The translations under genes and the position numbers were made by a program. A stretch of DNA of 64,000 nucleotides from NCBI GenBank assembly GCA_044226535.1, contig JBGAGT010000007.1, positions 169,170-233,169 of the forward strand, written 5' to 3'. Source of the DNA: VBCG01 sp044226535. GTDB taxonomy: Bacteria > Pseudomonadota > Gammaproteobacteria > Burkholderiales > Casimicrobiaceae. Position 1 is the stretch's first letter; each line of letters begins with the position of its first letter. The notes below the pieces were generated by a model. It did no database searches, was not told the DNA's origin, and was given only the letters and a program-made list of their open reading frames with translations. Positions 24,178 through 33,283 of the stretch are shown one piece after another.

Positions 24178-25224
24178 TCAGGCCGGCCCGGCGAGCTTCC
24201 GGCGCAGGCCCGCCGCGCCGGCCCCCAGCGCCGCCAGCTTGGCGCGGGCGACGTCGCGTCCCAGCGGGACCATCCCGCAGTTGGTGCAGGCGTAGAGCCG
24301 CTCCTTCGGCACGAAGGCCAGGGCGCGCTCGAGGACGCCCTCGACCTCGGCCGGCGTCTCCACGGTGTCGCTGGCGACGTCGATGGCGCCCACCAGCACG
24401 TCCTTGCCTTTCAGCAGGGCCATCAGGTCCATGGGGACGTGCGAGTTCGCGGACTCCAGCGACACCTGGTCGATGGCCGAGCCGGCCAGCAGCGGGAAGG
24501 TCTTCTCGTACTGGCGCCACTCGCCGCCCAGTGTCTTCTTCCAGTCGTTGTTGGCCTTGATGCCGTAGCCGTAGCAGATGTGCACGGCGGTCTTGCAGGG
24601 CAGTCCCGCGGCGGCGCGCTCCAGCGCGGCGATGCCGAAGTCGCGCACCTCGTCGAACCAGACGTTGAAGGCGGGCTCGTCGAACTGGATGAAGTCGACG
24701 CCGGTGGCGGCGATGGCGCGCGCCTCCTCGTTGAGGATCCCTGCGAAGGCGAGCGCCAGCTTCTCGCGGCTGCGGTAGTGCATGTCGAACAAGGTGTCGA
24801 CCATGGTCAGCGGGCCGGGCAGCGTGTACTTGACGGCGCGCGTGGTGAGCGAACGCAGGTGGGCGGCGTCGTCGACGAACACCGGGTGGCGGCGCGACAC
24901 CGCGCCCACCACCACCGGCACCGAGGCGTCGTAGCGGTTGCGGATGCGCACCACCTTGCGGTGCTCGAAGTCCACGCCGTCGAGACCCTCGATGAACGAG
25001 GTGACGAAATGGCGCCGCGTCTGTTCGCCGTCGGTGACGATGTCGATGCCGGCCGCTTCCTGCTCGCGCACCACCAGCGCCACCGCGTCGCGACGGCCTT
25101 CGTCGAGCGCCGCGCCCTCGAGCTTCCAGGGCGCCCATAGCGTGGTCGCCTCGGCGAGCCAGGAAGGCTTGGGCAGGCTCCCGGCGATGGTCGCGGGGAT
25201 CAGCGGCAGCGGACGGGACGCCAT
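24178..25224 (-). CDS. MetE C-terminal-like cobalamin-independent methyltransferase
   Basis: A 348-aa protein corresponding to the catalytic C-terminal barrel of methionine synthase MetE, without the N-terminal half. Visible parts are AGSLPKP at the start, DIVTDGEQTR, FIQFDEPAF, HICYG (His and Cys zinc ligands, about 216-218) and a late CTNCGM with the third cysteine. Such core-MetE proteins transfer a methyl group to a zinc-bound thiol; the methyl donor here is unknown and may not be folate. The gene is alone. The start ATG at 25224 gives the standard length. Confidence 0.85.
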   Translation of the reverse strand: MASRPLPLIPATIAGSLPKPSWLAEATTLWAPWKLEGAALDEGRRDAVALVVREQEAAGIDIVTDGEQTRRHFVTSFIEGLDGVDFEHRKVVRIRNRYDASVPVVVGAVSRRHPVFVDDAAHLRSLTTRAVKYTLPGPLTMVDTLFDMHYRSREKLALAFAGILNEEARAIAATGVDFIQFDEPAFNVWFDEVRDFGIAALERAAAGLPCKTAVHICYGYGIKANNDWKKTLGGEWRQYEKTFPLLAGSAIDQVSLESANSHVPMDLMALLKGKDVLVGAIDVASDTVETPAEVEGVLERALAFVPKERLYACTNCGMVPLGRDVARAKLAALGAGAAGLRRKLAGPA

Positions 25225-25400
25225 GGGTGTGGTCTCCTCGAAGGTGTGTGCAGCGGTGGTCCGCCGGCGTGCGCGTGCAAGGGCGGCGCGTGCAGGAAGT
25301 TTACGCGGCGCCGGTGGCGGCCCGCCTCGGCGGTGGTCTTGCCACTTGACCTCCGGGCGCGCGTTCCTTAGGCTTCGCCATCGCCTGCGGGCCCGAGACG

Positions 25401-26393
25401 ATGGCGCGCGTCCTCATCTCCGACAACGACTTTCCCGACCTCGACCTCGAGCGTGCACTGTTCGCGGCGCACGGCATCGACGTCACCGTGGCGCAATGCC
25501 GCAGCGAGGACGACGTGATCCGCGAGGGACGCGGCGCCTTCGGCATCCTGCTCCAGTACGCCCCCATCACCGAGCGGGTGCTCGCGGCGTTGCCGGACGT
25601 CGGCATCGTCAGCCGCGTCGGCGCGGGCTACGACACCATCGACACCGAGGCTTGTGCGCGCCACGGCGTCTGGGTGGCGAACTCCCCCGACTACGGCGTC
25701 GGCGAGGTGGCGACGCATGCGCTGGCGATGGCGCTGGCCTCGATCCGCCACGTGGTCGCCTACCAGCAGGACATCGCGCGCGGTGACTGGCATTTCCTGT
25801 CGTCGGGGACCATACCGCGCGCCTCGGACCTGACGCTCGGCATCGTCGGCCTGGGCCGCATCGGCAAGCGCATGGCGCACATCTCGCGCAACGTGTTCGC
25901 TCGCGTGGTCGCGGCCGACCCCTACCTCATCGACGGCGACTTCCCTGCCTATGTCGGGCGGCGCACGCTTGAGGAGCTCTTCGCCGAGTCGGACGTGGTG
26001 TCGCTGCACACGCCGCTCAACGCCGAGACGCGCGGCATGATCGGCGCGAAGCTGCTGGGCTCGATGAAGCCCGGCAGCTACCTCGTCAACACCTCGCGTG
26101 GCGCCGTGGTCGACGTCGACGCCGCGCTGGCGGCGGTCGAGGCCGGCACGCTGGCGGGCCTCGCGCTCGACGTGCTGCCGGTCGAGCCCGTCGCACGCGA
26201 TTCGCGGCTCCTCGGAAACCCGCGCGTCATACTGTCGCCGCACGCGGCGTTCTACTCGGTGACCGCCGCGAAGGAGCTCCGCCGAAAGGCCGCCCAGAAC
26301 CTGGTGAGCTGGCTCGCACGCGGCCGTCCCGACTACGTGATCACCCCCGGCACCCGCAGGCCGGGCGACGGCGCGGCGCTGAAGCGCGCCTGA
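25401..26393 (+). CDS. D-2-hydroxyacid dehydrogenase (CtBP-like)
   Basis: A 330-aa NAD-dependent dehydrogenase. The Rossmann motif is GLGRIG (150-155). Catalytic residues are R233 (NTSRG), E262 (LPVEP) and H281 (SPHAAF). AAFYS after the histidine and the PDYGVGEVATHA segment resemble C-terminal-binding-protein/phosphoglycerate-dehydrogenase-like enzymes of bacteria. The substrate is an unidentified 2-keto or 2-hydroxy acid. It is a single gene, divergent from the MetE-like gene and followed by a palindrome array. Confidence 0.87.
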   Translation: MARVLISDNDFPDLDLERALFAAHGIDVTVAQCRSEDDVIREGRGAFGILLQYAPITERVLAALPDVGIVSRVGAGYDTIDTEACARHGVWVANSPDYGVGEVATHALAMALASIRHVVAYQQDIARGDWHFLSSGTIPRASDLTLGIVGLGRIGKRMAHISRNVFARVVAADPYLIDGDFPAYVGRRTLEELFAESDVVSLHTPLNAETRGMIGAKLLGSMKPGSYLVNTSRGAVVDVDAALAAVEAGTLAGLALDVLPVEPVARDSRLLGNPRVILSPHAAFYSVTAAKELRRKAAQNLVSWLARGRPDYVITPGTRRPGDGAALKRA

Positions 26394-26468
26394 GCGCAGC
26401 AGCGGCGCCGCGAATGCGGGCGCCGCGCAGCACGGTCGCCGCGGCAGGCCCAGCCGCGGCGGCGTCGA

Positions 26469-26712
26469 CGTCATCCCCGTGAAAGCGGGGATCCATGGGT
26501 TCCCGCTTTCGCGGGAATGACTGGACGAGGGTTCCCGCTTTCGCGGGAATGACTGGACGAGGGTTCCCGCCTTCGCGGGAATGACTGGACGAGGGTTCCC
26601 GCCTTCGCGGGAATGACTGGACGAGGATTCCCGCTTTCGCGGGAATGACTGGACGAGGGTTCCCGCTTTCGCGGGATGACTGGACGAGGATTCCCGCCTG
26701 CGCGGGAATGAC
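26469..26712. repeat. Tandem array of dRS3-like palindromes, 32-bp period
   Basis: Eight hairpins. The first is CGTCATCCCCGTG-type; the next seven start at 26500, 26532, 26564, 26596, 26628, 26660 and 26691, a 32-bp period with one 31-bp step caused by a single-base loss. Each unit is TTCCCGC-(TTT/CTT/CTG)-CGCGGGAATGAC plus the linker TGGACGAGG. The array ends 28 bp before an ABC transporter gene. The identical linkers indicate local amplification of one hairpin. Confidence 0.93.
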
Positions 26713-26740
26713 GGAACGAGACGGGGCGAGGAGGATCCGC

Positions 26741-27805
<1,065 letters not shown>

Positions 27806-27899
27806 ATCCAGGAAAAGAGCCGACGCATCGATCGAGCAAGCCAAGTCCATCCGGCGCGTCGCCGACGCGCGCAACGACGGGTCCACGAAGGAGGAGAGC

Positions 27900-29231
27900 A
27901 TGAGCATGGATGATTTCAAGCGACGCGATTTCCTGAAGACCACCGCGGGGGTCGCCGCCACCACGGCACTCGGCAGCGGCTCGCTGCTGCTGCCGGGCGC
28001 GGCGGCGGCGCAGAGCTGGAACGTGAAGCCGGAGAAGGGCGCCAAGCTGCGCGTGCTGCGCTGGAAGCGCTTCGTGCAGGGCGACGAGGACGTCTGGGCC
28101 GCCAACACCAAGAAGTTCACGCAGATGACGGGCATCGAGGTCCGCGTCGACGCCGAGGGCTGGGAGGACGTGCGGCCCAAGGCCGCGGTCGCGGCGAACG
28201 TCGGAAGCGGCCCCGACATCATCATCAGCACCATGGAGGACGCGCACCAGTACCCCGAGAAGCTGGTCGACGTCTCCGACCTCGCCAACTACCTCGGCGC
28301 CAAGTACGGCGGCTGGTACCCCCTCGCCAAGGACTACGCGATGCACGGCGGCAAGTGGGTGGCGATCATGATGGGCGCCGCGGGCAACGCCATGGTGTAT
28401 CGCGGCAGCATGCTCAAGGCCGCCGGCTACGACGCCTTCCCGCGCGACATGGCCGGGTTCCTCAAGCTGTGCCAGGCGCTGAAGGCCAAGGGCACGCCGG
28501 CGGGCTTCGCGCTGGGCAACGCCACCGGCGACTCGAGCTGGACGCACTGGCTGGTGTGGGCGCACGGCGGCAAGCTGGTCGACGCCAAGAACAACGTCGT
28601 CATCAACAGCCCCGAGACCGTCGCCGCGCTGGAGTACGCGAAGCAGCTCTACGAGACCTTCATTCCCGGCACGCTGTCCTGGCTCGACCCCAACAACAAC
28701 AAGGCGTTCCTTGACGGGCAACTCTCGCTCACCGCCAACGGCATCTCGGTGTACTACGCGGCCAAGACCTCGCAGGACCCGAAGATGCAGGCGATGTCCG
28801 ACGACATCCAGCACGCGTACTTCCCGCTGGGCCTCGACGGCAAGGCGCGCGAGCTCAACCTGGTCTTCCCGATGATGATCTTCAAGTACACCAGGTACCC
28901 GAACGCCGCCAAGGAATACCTGCGCTTCATGATGGAGAAGGAGCAGTACGTGCCCTGGCAGGAAGCGTCGATCGGCTATGTCTGCCACCCGCTGGCGGCC
29001 TACGAATCCAGCGCTTTCTGGACCGCGGACCCGAAGAAGACGCCGTACCGCGACTGCTTCAAGAACGGCACGCCCGGGGGCTATGCCGGCACGATGGGCT
29101 ATGCGTCGGCGGGTGCGATCGCCGACTTCATCATCCCCAACATGGTCGCCGAGGCGGCCTCGGGCGCCAAGACGCCGAAGGAGGCCGCCGCGCGCGCGCA
29201 ACAGCGCGCCGAGCGCTACTACAAGGTCTGA
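27900..29231 (+). CDS. ABC transporter sugar-binding protein (family 1), Tat-type signal
   Basis: A 443-aa extracellular solute-binding protein. The N-terminus FKRRDFLKTTAG followed by a hydrophobic stretch to AAAAQ-SW is a twin-arginine signal. The mature protein has family 1 features (PDIIISTMEDAHQYPEKL, GNATGDSSWTHWLVWAHGG, NGISVYYA). The ligand is probably an oligosaccharide, polyol or glycerol-phosphate-like compound. The ATG at 27900 follows GGAGGAG. It sits between ugpC and a histone-like gene, then the permeases. Confidence 0.9.
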   Translation: MSMDDFKRRDFLKTTAGVAATTALGSGSLLLPGAAAAQSWNVKPEKGAKLRVLRWKRFVQGDEDVWAANTKKFTQMTGIEVRVDAEGWEDVRPKAAVAANVGSGPDIIISTMEDAHQYPEKLVDVSDLANYLGAKYGGWYPLAKDYAMHGGKWVAIMMGAAGNAMVYRGSMLKAAGYDAFPRDMAGFLKLCQALKAKGTPAGFALGNATGDSSWTHWLVWAHGGKLVDAKNNVVINSPETVAALEYAKQLYETFIPGTLSWLDPNNNKAFLDGQLSLTANGISVYYAAKTSQDPKMQAMSDDIQHAYFPLGLDGKARELNLVFPMMIFKYTRYPNAAKEYLRFMMEKEQYVPWQEASIGYVCHPLAAYESSAFWTADPKKTPYRDCFKNGTPGGYAGTMGYASAGAIADFIIPNMVAEAASGAKTPKEAAARAQQRAERYYKV

Positions 29232-29253
29232 CGCGTCCGGCGGCAGCCACCTC

Positions 29254-29306
29254 GTCATTCCCGAGCAAGCGGGAACCCATGGGTCCCCGCTTGCGCGGGG
29301 ATGACG
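29254..29306. repeat. Inverted pair of dRS3-like palindromes
   Basis: A CGTCATTCCCG-type copy and a facing CCCCGC...GGGGATGAC copy separated by ACCCATGGGT, between the binding-protein gene and the histone-like gene. It could attenuate transcription between them. Confidence 0.75.
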
Positions 29307-29424
29307 GGCGCACGCGGCGTCCGGCGATGGACAGCGCGCGCGTTTGGCGCCACCATTGCCCGCGCGGCGCCCCGCGCCCGAGCGGGCGGGACGTCGCGCA
29401 AACGCAACCCGACAGGAGAACAGC

Positions 29425-29916
29425 ATGGCCAAAAAAGCAAGACGCACGGTGATGTACAGCTCGAAGGGCAAGAAGCTCTACGCGGTGCGCGACAAGACCG
29501 GCAAGTTCAAGGACATCCAGCAGTACTCGCGCGCGCATGCGATGGACATCAAGCGCACCAGCAAGTCCGAGAAGGCCGGCGGCAAGAAGACGGCGAAGAA
29601 GGCCGCGAAGAAGTCCACCCGCAAGACGGCGAAGAAGGCCGCGAAGAAGACCACGCGCAAGACCGCGAAGAAGGCCGCGAAGAAGACCACGCGCAAGACG
29701 GCGAAGAAGGCCGCGAAGAAGACCACGCGCAAGACGGCGAAGAAGGCCGCGAAGAAGACCACGCGCAAGACCGCGCGCAAGACCGCGAAGAAGGCCGCGA
29801 AGAAGACCACGCGCAAGACCGCGAAGAAGGCCGCCAAGAAGACGACCCGCAAGACGGCGAAGAAGGGCGCGCGGAAGACCGCCCGCAAGTCCGCCAAGCG
29901 CGCGAAGAAGGGCTGA
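29425..29916 (+). CDS. Lysine-rich histone H1-like protein with 12-residue repeats
   Basis: A 163-aa basic protein. Residues 1-50 form a small folded-looking part (RTVMYSSKGKKLYAVRDKTGKFKDIQQYSRAHAMDI split by basic residues). Residues 55-160 are repeats of KKAAKKTTRKTA with about seven units, encoded by imperfect 36-bp direct repeats. Composition is like bacterial H1-like (HctB, AlgP-type) DNA-binding proteins. The ATG at 29425 follows ACAGGAGA. It sits inside an ABC transporter operon; its stop is 2 bp before the TTG start of the next permease. Repeat number may vary by slippage. Confidence 0.85.
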   Translation: MAKKARRTVMYSSKGKKLYAVRDKTGKFKDIQQYSRAHAMDIKRTSKSEKAGGKKTAKKAAKKSTRKTAKKAAKKTTRKTAKKAAKKTTRKTAKKAAKKTTRKTAKKAAKKTTRKTARKTAKKAAKKTTRKTAKKAAKKTTRKTAKKGARKTARKSAKRAKKG

Positions 29917-29918
29917 CC

Positions 29919-30878
29919 TTGGCAGCGCGCCCGGCCCCAGCAACCCCGGGCGCGCACGCAGCGGCACCCGCACGGCGATCGTCGCGCCGCTGGCTCGACG
30001 ATCGCAACGTGCTCGGCGCGCTGTTCATGCTGCCGGCGGCGCTGCTGCTGCTGGCGCTGCTGGCCTACCCCCTCGGCCTCGGCACCTGGCTCGGCTTCAC
30101 CGACACCAAGATCGGCAGGGCCGGCCAGTGGGTCGGCCTCGACAACTTCCGGTTCATCGTCGGCGACAGCCTGGTGCAGCTGGCGCTGTTCAACACCCTT
30201 TTCTACACCATCGTCGCGAGCGTCATCAAGTTCGCGCTCGGGCTGTGGCTGGCGGTGCTGCTGAACGAGCACCTGCCGTTCAAGTCGTTCTTCCGCGCGA
30301 TCGTGCTCCTGCCCTTCATCGTTCCCACCGCGCTGTCGGCGATCGCGTTCTGGTGGATCTACGACTCGCAGTTCTCCATCATCTCCTGGGCGCTGATGAA
30401 GATGGGGCTGATCGACCGCTACATCGACTTCCTCGGCGACCCGTGGAACGCGCGCGCCTCGGTGATCGCCGCCAACATCTGGCGTGGAGTGCCCTTCGTC
30501 GCCATCTCGCTGCTGGCGGGGCTGCAGACCATCTCGCCCTCGCTGTACGAGGCGGCTGCGCTCGACGGAGCCTCGGGTTGGCAGCGCTTCCGCCGCATCA
30601 CGCTGCCGCTGCTCACGCCGATCATCGCCGTGGTGATGACGTTCTCGGTGCTGTTCACGTTCACCGACTTCCAGCTCATCTACGTGCTGACGCGCGGCGG
30701 CCCGCTCAACGCCACGCACCTGATGGCGACGCTGTCGTTCCAGCGCGCGATCCCCGGCGGCAACCTCGGTGAGGGCGCGGCGATCGCCACCGCCATGGTC
30801 CCCTTCCTGCTGGCGGCGATCCTGTTCTCGTACTTCGGCCTGCAGCGGCGCGCCTGGCAGCAGGGGGCCGACCGTTGA
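29919..30878 (+). CDS. Sugar ABC transporter permease (MalF/UgpA type)
   Basis: A 319-aa membrane permease with six predicted helices, the first after residue 30 (NVLGALFMLPAALLLLALLAYPL). The EAA loop EAAALDGASGWQRFRRITLPLLTPI contacts the ATPase. The start is inferred as TTG 29919, two bases past the histone-like stop, because the cytoplasmic leader RRSSRRWLDD must be included and no ATG precedes it; translation is probably coupled. It pairs with the permease at 30916. Confidence 0.88.
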   Translation: MAARPAPATPGAHAAAPARRSSRRWLDDRNVLGALFMLPAALLLLALLAYPLGLGTWLGFTDTKIGRAGQWVGLDNFRFIVGDSLVQLALFNTLFYTIVASVIKFALGLWLAVLLNEHLPFKSFFRAIVLLPFIVPTALSAIAFWWIYDSQFSIISWALMKMGLIDRYIDFLGDPWNARASVIAANIWRGVPFVAISLLAGLQTISPSLYEAAALDGASGWQRFRRITLPLLTPIIAVVMTFSVLFTFTDFQLIYVLTRGGPLNATHLMATLSFQRAIPGGNLGEGAAIATAMVPFLLAAILFSYFGLQRRAWQQGADR

Positions 30879-30915
30879 GCCCGGCCCGCCGGCGTCGCAG
30901 CGGGGATTACCGGGC

Positions 30916-31791
30916 ATGAGCGCGCGCGGCGCCGACGCCACGGAGGGCATGGCCTACCTCGCCAGCACGCCGCGTCGCGTGGTGACGCTGTGGCTGCCGC
31001 TCGGCGTGTTCCTGGTGGTGCTGCTGTTCCCGTTCTACTGGATGGCGATGACGGCGGTGAAGCCCGACGCCGAGCTGCTGTCGCGCGAGGGCAACCCGTT
31101 CTGGGTGTCGAACCCGACGCTCGCGCACATCAAGCACCTGCTCTTCGAGACCTCGTACCCCGACTGGCTGTGGAACACCATCCTGGTCTCGGTCGCCGCC
31201 ACCTTCCTGTCGCTGCTGTGCAGCGTGCTGGCGGCCTATGCGATCGAGCGCCTGCGCTTCAGCGCCTCGCGCTTCGTCGGGGTGGGCATCTTCCTCGCCT
31301 ACCTCGTCCCGCCTTCGATCCTGTTCATCCCGCTCGCGGCCGTGGTGTTCAAGCTCGGGCTCTTCGACACGCGCCTCGCGCTGATCCTGACCTATCCCAC
31401 CTTCCTGATCCCCTTCAGCACCTGGCTGCTGATGGGCTACTTCCGCAGCATCCCCTACGAGCTCGAGGAGTGCGCGCTGATCGACGGGGCGACGCGGTGG
31501 CAGATCCTGCGGCGCATCGTGCTGCCGCTGGCGGTGCCGGGCCTCATCTCGGCGGGCATCTTCGCGTTCACGCTTTCGTGGAACGAGTTCATCTACGCGC
31601 TGACCTTCGTGTCCTCGTCCGAGGTCAAGACGGTGCCGGTCGGGGTGGTGACCGAGCTGGTCGAGGGCGACGTCTACCACTGGGGGCCGCTGATGGCGGG
31701 CGCGCTGCTGGGGTCGCTGCCGGTGGCGATCCTGTACTCGTTCTTCGTCGAGTACTACGTCTCGGGGCTGACCGGCGCGGTCAAGGAATAG
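30916..31791 (+). CDS. Sugar ABC transporter permease (MalG/UgpE type)
   Basis: A 291-aa membrane permease with six helices. The EAA loop is EECALIDGATRWQILRRIVLPLAVPG. LFPFYWMAMTAVKP at the first helix and FTLSWNEFIYAL near the end are typical MalG-class features. It follows the other permease by 37 bp and ends the operon that starts with the ATPase at 26741. Confidence 0.92.
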   Translation: MSARGADATEGMAYLASTPRRVVTLWLPLGVFLVVLLFPFYWMAMTAVKPDAELLSREGNPFWVSNPTLAHIKHLLFETSYPDWLWNTILVSVAATFLSLLCSVLAAYAIERLRFSASRFVGVGIFLAYLVPPSILFIPLAAVVFKLGLFDTRLALILTYPTFLIPFSTWLLMGYFRSIPYELEECALIDGATRWQILRRIVLPLAVPGLISAGIFAFTLSWNEFIYALTFVSSSEVKTVPVGVVTELVEGDVYHWGPLMAGALLGSLPVAILYSFFVEYYVSGLTGAVKE

Positions 31792-31901
31792 CCGCCCGGC
31801 TTGTCCCCCGGGGCCCCGATGGCCCGCCCGGGCCGGCGGGGTAGAATTCCCCGCATCGCGCCCGCATCTTCCCGGCGCAGAGCAACGTCAGGAGCAACGA
31901 C

Positions 31902-32219
31902 ATGAGCATCCAGGACACCATCCGCGAGCAGGTCAAAGGCAACCGCGTGGTGCTGTACATGAAGGGCACGCCGCAGCAGCCGATGTGCGGCTTCTCCGCC
32001 ACCGCCGCCGAGATCCTGCGCCGCTGCGGCGTCACCGACTACTTCACGGTGAACGTGCTCGAGGACGCCGACATCCGCGACGGCATCAAGGAATTCGCGA
32101 ACTGGCCGACCATCCCGCAGCTCTACGTCGACGGCGAGTTCGTCGGAGGCTGCGACATCATGCGCGAGATGTACCAGAGCGGCGAGCTGCAGCAGGTGCT
32201 CGCCCCGCAGCAGGCCTGA
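31902..32219 (+). CDS. grxD: Monothiol glutaredoxin, Grx4 family
   Basis: A 105-aa cytoplasmic protein that carries Fe-S clusters for transfer and iron regulation. It has the CGFS active site (C29), the cis-Pro region WPTIPQLYVDGEFVGGCDI for glutathione binding, and the standard length. The ATG has CAGGAGC some 9 nt upstream. It is a single gene, unrelated to the preceding transporter operon. Confidence 0.96.
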   Translation: MSIQDTIREQVKGNRVVLYMKGTPQQPMCGFSATAAEILRRCGVTDYFTVNVLEDADIRDGIKEFANWPTIPQLYVDGEFVGGCDIMREMYQSGELQQVLAPQQA

Positions 32220-32307
32220 AGAGGCCACCCGCCCGCGGCGCCGCCGCGCGCGGCGGCGCGAGCCTGCCCGCGACCGCCGAATGCCGGGCGGCCGTGGGCG
32301 ACGGTGC

Positions 32308-33117
32308 CTACCAGCGGAACGACACGCCGACCATCGGGCCGCTGAAGTTGACGTCGTTGATCTTTTGCCCCGACTTGAAGTCGTAGTCGAGGTAGCGGTA
32401 GCCCGCGAGCACGTCGCCCCAGCCGAACGAATAGCCGAGGCCGGCCATCGCCTGCCAGGTGAGGTCGGCATCGCCCGTTCCCACGTCGAGGTACCAGGGC
32501 ACGAACCACTCGTGGCGGTCGCCGAAGGCGAAGCGCCCCTTGGCGCCGACGATGCCGTTCCAGTTCTTGCCGTGGACCTGCGAATTCCCGCTGCGCTCGG
32601 GAGCGTCCGGTCCGAGGTCGGCGCTGAACTCCCAGCCCAGCGTCTGGCGGTAGTCGAAATAGCGCAGGCCACCCAGCAGGTCGACGACCAGCGCAGGCTC
32701 GTTCGCCACGCGCCACGTCCCCGCCGCGGTCCACACGGTGCCCTTGACGTCGAGCGTCAGGTTGGCGGTGACGTCGGCAGGCAGGGGCATGCCGCCGATC
32801 GACAGGTCGCGCGTGCGCGACTTGCCCGCGCCGAGGTCCATATAGATGAAGTCGGTGAACGCGCCCCAGCGGCCGTTGGTGGCCTCGAGCGTCCCCATGA
32901 ACGTGAACTTGAGCGAGTCGAGGATCTGGTCGGTCGTGACGTCGACGCTCGAGCCGCCGGTGCGCGCGGGATAGCTCGAGCTGCCGCCGAGCGAAGGAAA
33001 GTAGCCGTAGACGATGGCGGTGTAGCGCCAGCCGTCGGTGGATTGCGCCTGCGCGGCGCTGCATCCCGCGGCCAGGAAGACAAGGACGGACAGGAGGCGG
33101 GTCCGGATCGAGGGCAT
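32308..33117 (-). CDS. Outer-membrane beta-barrel protein of unknown function
   Basis: A 269-aa protein with a signal peptide (residues 1-24, ending AAQA-QST) and many alternating amphipathic strands (YTAIVYGYFPS, WGAFTDFIYMDLG, YSFGWGDVLAGYRYLDYDF). The last residue is an aromatic tryptophan (VGVSFRW) as needed for BAM recognition. Such barrels of 8-12 strands often have no known function in proteobacteria. It is a single gene; its start is well placed by the signal peptide. Confidence 0.78.
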   Translation of the reverse strand: MPSIRTRLLSVLVFLAAGCSAAQAQSTDGWRYTAIVYGYFPSLGGSSSYPARTGGSSVDVTTDQILDSLKFTFMGTLEATNGRWGAFTDFIYMDLGAGKSRTRDLSIGGMPLPADVTANLTLDVKGTVWTAAGTWRVANEPALVVDLLGGLRYFDYRQTLGWEFSADLGPDAPERSGNSQVHGKNWNGIVGAKGRFAFGDRHEWFVPWYLDVGTGDADLTWQAMAGLGYSFGWGDVLAGYRYLDYDFKSGQKINDVNFSGPMVGVSFRW

Positions 33118-33283
33118 GTGCGTTCTCCTTGCGCCGAATCGGCGATGCGCCAGTGTAAGGATCGGCGGGCATCCCGGATACCACACCAAAGTACGGGATC
33201 GGGCGGCCGGCCGCGCGGCGTGCAAGCCCCCGATTCGGGCGGCCACGCCCCCCGCGGCTGCCGTGGGGACTTTCAAGCGCGGG

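Noticed and set aside
26469..26712. Array of regular repeats resembling a CRISPR
   Set aside because: Linkers between the repeats are only 9-10 bp and identical, and the repeat itself is a dispersed palindrome found in many other places. No cas gene is present.
31792..31901. Terminator between the ABC operon and the glutaredoxin gene
   Set aside because: GC-rich inverted segments exist, but there is no T-run and no clear stem with a short loop.
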